Shown one piece after another: positions 12,404 to 15,742 of a DNA stretch of 15,742 nucleotides. Each line of letters begins with the position of its first letter. Within the stretch, counting starts at the first letter, position 1. The stretch is taken from NCBI GenBank assembly GCA_035700805.1, contig DASSOG010000024.1, positions 1 to 15,742 of the forward strand, read 5' to 3'. The translations under genes were made by a program, and so were the position numbers. The notes beneath the pieces are model-generated. The model worked only from the letters and a program-made list of their open reading frames with translations. It searched no databases and was not told the origin of the DNA. The stretch comes from JAGWRI01 sp035700805. GTDB taxonomy: Bacteria; Gemmatimonadota; Gemmatimonadetes; Gemmatimonadales; Gemmatimonadaceae.

Positions 12404-14332
12404 TCAAGAGCGCGCCGGTCGGCTCCCATCCTTCAGGTTTTCGCGGGGCGACGGCGCCTCGGGCAGGAAATCCTCGCCCGGGTTGATGTACTGGTCGCTC
12501 TCGATGCCATGCTGCCGGTTGTGGAGCTGCCGGTAGCGGCCGTTCAGCGCCATCAGTTGGGCATGCGTGCCGCGTTCCACGATCTGGCCGGCCTCCAGCA
12601 CCAGGATCTGGTCGGCGCTCTCGATGGTGGAGAGCCGGTGCGCGATCACGAACGTGGTGCGGCCGCGGCGCAGCGACCGCAGTCCGTCGCGGATGAGCGC
12701 CTCGCTCTCGCTGTCCAGGCTGGAGGTGGCCTCGTCCAGTATTAAAATACGTGGATCGGCCAGGATGGCCCGCGCGATGGCCACCCGCTGCCGCTGGCCG
12801 CCGGAGAGCTTCACGCCGCGCTCGCCCACCACGGTGTCGTACCCGTGCTCGAATCGATCCACGAACTCGTCCACGTGGGCAATCCGCCCGGCGCGTTCCA
12901 CCTCGGCCTGCGTGGCGCCGGGCATGGCAAAGGCGATGTTCTCGCCAATGGTGCCGTCGAACAGGAAGTTGTCCTGCATCACCACGCCCAGTTGCGCGCG
13001 GTATTCGCGCAGCCGCAGGGTGGCCAGGTCGTGCCCGTCCACCAGGACGCGCCCCTGTTGCGGGCGGTAGAACGCCTGCACCAGGCCTATAAGTGTACTC
13101 TTACCAGACCCGCTGGAGCCCACCAGCGCCGTCGTGGAGCCCGCGGGCGCCGCGAAGCTCACGTCGCGAAGCACGGGCGCGCCGGCCTCGTATTCGAAAC
13201 TCACATGCTCAAACGCCACGTCGCCGGTGAGCTCACCCACCGCGTGGCGTCCCGCGTCCTCGCTATCCTCGGCGGGGGTGTTCATCACGTCGCGAATGCG
13301 ATCCAGCCCCGCGAAGGCCTCGGAGATCTGCGTGCCAATGGAGGCGATCTGGACGAGCGGCGCCGCCACCAGCCCCACCAGGTACACGTACAGGAACAGG
13401 TCGCCCAGTGACATGGTGCCCTGCAGCACGGCCCGCCCCGCGATCACCATCACCAGGATGCCGATGACGCCGCTCAGCACCATGGTGCCCGAGCCCAGCG
13501 CCGAGGTGCCCGTGATGGTGCCCGCGATATTCCGGAGCAGCTTGTGCACCCCCTGCGTGAACAGCTTGCGCTCGCGCCGCTCCGACACGTACACCTTCAC
13601 CACGCGGATGCCGCCCACCGACTCGGCCAGCCGCCCCGTGACGTCGGCGTTGATGGCGCCCCGTTCGCGGAACATCGGCCGCAGCTTGCGGAACGCGAAT
13701 GCCATCATCAGGCCGAACGCCGCCAGGAACACCAGCGTGGCGGTGGTCAGGTGCCAGTTGAGGTAGAAGAGGACGCTGATGGCAATGATCGCCGTCATCA
13801 GGCCACCCAGCAACTGGATGATCCCCGTGCCCACCACGTTGCGCACGCCCTCCGCGTCCGTCATGACGCGCGAGATGACGATGCCGATCTTGGTGGAGTC
13901 AAAGTACGACACCGGCAGCCGCAGCACGTGCGCCTGCACTCGGCGCCGCATGTCGGTGATGGCGTGCTGCGCGGCAATGCTGACCACCTGCGAGAGCAGG
14001 AACGACGTGCCCGCCTGCAGGATGGTGGCCGCGCCCACCGCCAGCGCCAGCGGCATGAGCAGCTCGGGGCGGTGCTTGCCGATCACCGTGTCAATCAGGT
14101 ACTTGGAGCTGAACGGGAGCACGAACCCCGCCAGGCGGCTCACCACCATGAGCGAGAGCCCGATGGCCAGTGAGCGGCGGTGCTCGGCAATCAGGCCGCG
14201 CGCCTCGGCCCAGGCGCGTTTGGGGTTGAGCGGCTTTTTCGTGGCGCTGGGGCCGGCGGCGGCCGAGGCGCCCATGCGGGCGCGACGACCGCTGGCCTCG
14301 GCGCCGCGGCCGGGAACTCGGGGCATGGTCAC
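12404..14332 (-). CDS. MsbA-like ABC exporter half-transporter (membrane domain fused to ATPase)
   Basis: A 642-residue inner-membrane exporter subunit that should work as a homodimer. A basic 45-residue N-terminus precedes the six-helix type I exporter membrane domain (about 50-345). The C-terminal ATPase has Walker A GSSGSGKST at 405-413 (Lys411), a Q-loop in VVMQDNFLFDGTIGEN, signature LSGGQ at 509-513, Walker B ILILDEA with catalytic Glu534, D-loop SSLD and the H-loop His565 in AHRLST. All catalytic residues are intact. Family members export lipids, lipid A precursors, peptides or drugs; the substrate cannot be named from sequence. The GTG at 14332 is preferred because TAAGTT ends seven bases before it and no Shine-Dalgarno is seen; the ATG at 14326 is the alternative. 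Gene order is convergent with nothing and divergent from the MFS gene. About 35 C-terminal residues are non-conserved. Confidence 0.95.
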   Translation of the reverse strand: MTMPRVPGRGAEASGRRARMGASAAAGPSATKKPLNPKRAWAEARGLIAEHRRSLAIGLSLMVVSRLAGFVLPFSSKYLIDTVIGKHRPELLMPLALAVGAATILQAGTSFLLSQVVSIAAQHAITDMRRRVQAHVLRLPVSYFDSTKIGIVISRVMTDAEGVRNVVGTGIIQLLGGLMTAIIAISVLFYLNWHLTTATLVFLAAFGLMMAFAFRKLRPMFRERGAINADVTGRLAESVGGIRVVKVYVSERRERKLFTQGVHKLLRNIAGTITGTSALGSGTMVLSGVIGILVMVIAGRAVLQGTMSLGDLFLYVYLVGLVAAPLVQIASIGTQISEAFAGLDRIRDVMNTPAEDSEDAGRHAVGELTGDVAFEHVSFEYEAGAPVLRDVSFAAPAGSTTALVGSSGSGKSTLIGLVQAFYRPQQGRVLVDGHDLATLRLREYRAQLGVVMQDNFLFDGTIGENIAFAMPGATQAEVERAGRIAHVDEFVDRFEHGYDTVVGERGVKLSGGQRQRVAIARAILADPRILILDEATSSLDSESEALIRDGLRSLRRGRTTFVIAHRLSTIESADQILVLEAGQIVERGTHAQLMALNGRYRQLHNRQHGIESDQYINPGEDFLPEAPSPRENLKDGSRPARS

Positions 14333-14338
14333 ACTGGA

Positions 14339-14344
14339 AACTTA
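14339..14344 (-). promoter_or_regulatory. -10 element for a leaderless ABC exporter mRNA
   Basis: TAAGTT on the minus strand (14344-14339) is followed by six bases and then the GTG start at 14332, as for the GroES-like gene. No ribosome binding site fits between them. The matching -35 region would fall in the GC-rich stem shared with the MFS promoter and is weak. Confidence 0.4.
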
Positions 14345-14374
14345 GCGCGCGGTGGAAGCCCGGCCGCCGCGCGC
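14345..14374. repeat. Inverted repeat between the divergent ABC and MFS genes
   Basis: GCGCGCGG (14345-14352) and CCGCGCGC (14367-14374) are perfect inverted arms with a 14-base centre. Each arm touches one of the two outward-facing -10 candidates (TAAGTT leftward and TAGCTT rightward). This symmetry would suit a dimeric regulator acting on both transporter genes, but low-complexity GC sequence makes chance possible. Confidence 0.4.
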
Positions 14375-14375
14375 G

Positions 14376-14381
14376 TAGCTT
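14376..14381 (+). promoter_or_regulatory. -10 element for the MFS transporter gene
   Basis: TAGCTT (14376-14381) lies ten bases before the ATG at 14392, predicting a leader of only a few bases. There is no Shine-Dalgarno sequence. The -35 region would overlap that of the divergent ABC gene. Confidence 0.35.
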
Positions 14382-14391
14382 ACGCGGGTCC

Positions 14392-15741
14392 ATGCCACCG
14401 CCTGCCACGCGCCGGCCGCCTTCCGCCGAACCCCCCGCGGCCCCGTGGCCGCCCACCCGCCGCTACGCGTGGTACGTGGTGGGCGTGCTGACCCTGGCCA
14501 GCCTGGCCGGGTGGGTGGACCGGCTGATCCTGAGCCTCATGGTGGTGCCCATCCGGCACGACCTGGGCATCAGCGACACGCAGATGAGTTTATTGATAGG
14601 GCTGGCCTTCTCGGTGTTCTATACGCTGCTGGGGCTGCCCATCGGGTGGCTGGCGGACCGCTCCAGCCGGCGGGCCATCATGGGGTGGGGGGTGGCCGCG
14701 TGGAGCGTGATGACCACGCTGTGCGGGCTGGCCGGCAGCTACGGGCGGCTGCTGCTGGCGCGCGTGGGCGTGGGCGTGGGCGAGGCCACCCTGAATCCCA
14801 CCGTGACGTCGTTCCTGCCGGAGTATTTCCCCCCCGAGCGGCTGGGGTCGGCCATGAGTGTTTACTCCATGGGAATTTTTGTGGGGTCCGGGCTGGCGTA
14901 CGTGATTGGCGGGGCCGTGGTGGGGTGGGTGGAGACGCACGGCCAGGTGGTGCTGCCCCTGGTGGGGGCCATTTATCCGTGGCAGGCGGCGTTCTTCGTG
15001 GTGGGCGCGCCCGGGCTGCTGATTGCGCTCCTGTTCCTGACCGTGCGCGAGCCCCCGCGGCGGGGCGGGGCGAGCGCGCGCGGCGCCAGCACCCGTGAGC
15101 TGTTTGCGTATGTGCGTGCCAACCTGCGCAGCTTTGGCTGCGTGAGCCTGGGGTACGCGCTGTCGGCCATGGTGAACTTTGGCATTGCCGCCTGGCTGGC
15201 CACGTTCCTCATCCGGCGCTATGGGTGGACCGGGCGCGAAGCCGGTACCGTGCAGGGCGTGCTGACCATGACCATTGGCGTGGCGGGCGTGCTGGCCGGT
15301 GGGCGCGTGGCCGACTGGTACGTGCGCCATGGCAAGGCCGACGGGCCGTTGCGGGTGGGCGTACTGGGGGCGGTGGGGATGCTCGTGTGCGCCAGCGCCT
15401 ATCCGTTCATGCCGAGTGCGTGGCTGGCCGTGGCGTGGCTGGTGCCCGTGAATTTCTTTGCCGCCTTTCCGTGGGGGGCCGCCACCGCGGCGGCGGCGGA
15501 GGTGGTGCCGCCGCGGATGCGGGCGCAGGGGGCGGCGGTGTACTTCTTTGTGCAGAACCTGGTGAGTTCGGCCATCGGGCCCACGTTCGTGGCCGTGATT
15601 ACGGATTATGTATTCCGGGCCGACTCGGCGGTGGGGTATTCGCTGGCCATCGTGAACGTGGTGGGGATGAGCGCGGCCATTGTGGTACTGGTGTACGGGA
15701 TGCCGGCGTATCGGAAGACGGTGGAGGGGTTGCGGGGGTGA
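14392..15741 (+). CDS. Spinster-like major facilitator superfamily transporter
   Basis: A complete 449-residue inner-membrane transporter with twelve likely helices, ending one base before the window edge. A proline-rich cytoplasmic N-terminus (1-24) leads to helix 1 (YAWYVVGVLTLASLAGWVDR), with the membrane-end Asp43-Arg44. Motif A is GWLADRSSRR at 85-94. The region RLLLARVGVGVGEATLNPTV with Arg124 and Glu131, then FPPERLGSAMSVYSMGIFVGSGLAYVIGG, matches the Spinster/sugar-phosphate-like branch of the family. Mammalian Spinster proteins move sphingosine-1-phosphate or lysolipids; bacterial members are mostly uncharacterised and transport direction is unknown. It is divergent from the ABC exporter, with only 59 bases between starts. 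The ATG at 14392 is the only good start before helix 1. Confidence 0.92.
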   Translation: MPPPATRRPPSAEPPAAPWPPTRRYAWYVVGVLTLASLAGWVDRLILSLMVVPIRHDLGISDTQMSLLIGLAFSVFYTLLGLPIGWLADRSSRRAIMGWGVAAWSVMTTLCGLAGSYGRLLLARVGVGVGEATLNPTVTSFLPEYFPPERLGSAMSVYSMGIFVGSGLAYVIGGAVVGWVETHGQVVLPLVGAIYPWQAAFFVVGAPGLLIALLFLTVREPPRRGGASARGASTRELFAYVRANLRSFGCVSLGYALSAMVNFGIAAWLATFLIRRYGWTGREAGTVQGVLTMTIGVAGVLAGGRVADWYVRHGKADGPLRVGVLGAVGMLVCASAYPFMPSAWLAVAWLVPVNFFAAFPWGAATAAAAEVVPPRMRAQGAAVYFFVQNLVSSAIGPTFVAVITDYVFRADSAVGYSLAIVNVVGMSAAIVVLVYGMPAYRKTVEGLRG

Positions 15742-15742
15742 G

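Noticed and set aside
1..15742. CRISPR arrays, tRNA or rRNA genes, insertion sequences, prophage or defence genes
   Set aside because: No spaced direct-repeat array, cloverleaf-like segment, terminal inverted repeats with a transposase, or recognisable phage or defence protein was found on either strand by reading.

Overview
The window is a compact, very GC-rich stretch of chromosome from a diderm bacterium. The evidence is a large TonB-dependent-receptor-like outer-membrane protein, a type I signal peptidase, a lysine-tailed SWIB protein, a bacilliredoxin and a divergent GroES-like protein in an ordinary housekeeping neighbourhood. Gemmatimonadota fits best, but that placement is an inference from gene content and style. 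I see no rRNA, tRNA, CRISPR array, transposase, phage gene or attachment site. No gene-free stretch exceeds 200 bases.

Layout, left to right. (1) 1-1187, minus: the N-terminal 395 residues of a proline-catabolic P5C dehydrogenase, cut by the window edge, with a good promoter at 1261-1289. (2) 1358-2949, plus: a receiver protein with a bare histidine-kinase DHp segment, overlapping a complete endonuclease IV gene by four bases. (3) 3039-5516, plus: an sdpRI-type pair (ArsR repressor and SdpI membrane protein) followed by an exported alpha/beta hydrolase. The three reading frames overlap each other, and a compact promoter with a TTAGCTAA palindrome lies upstream. (4) 5715-6077, plus: the SWIB/histone-tail protein, closed by a strong intrinsic terminator. 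(5) 6180-8479, plus: signal peptidase I, a four-helix membrane protein of unknown function, a GroES-like protein and a CGC-motif bacilliredoxin. (6) 8480-12235, minus: the 1251-residue receptor-like protein with an unusual C-terminal extension; its stop codon abuts the bacilliredoxin stop with no base between. (7) 12404-14332, minus, and 14392-15741, plus: an MsbA-like ABC exporter and a Spinster-like MFS transporter, divergently transcribed from a 59-bp region.

Most genes look like envelope or stress housekeeping functions rather than one pathway. The most interesting points are: (a) the receptor-like protein carries a periplasmic-side extension with two LTxxQ motifs, as in Spy/CpxP proteins, and ends in a polyglycine tail; (b) several genes have a -10-like hexamer only 6-7 bases before the start codon, suggesting leaderless mRNAs; (c) the sdpRI pair is translationally coupled to an exported hydrolase rather than to a toxin; (d) a GroES-like protein is paired with a bacilliredoxin; (e) the receiver-DHp protein has no ATPase domain. 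No large defence or mobile system is visible.
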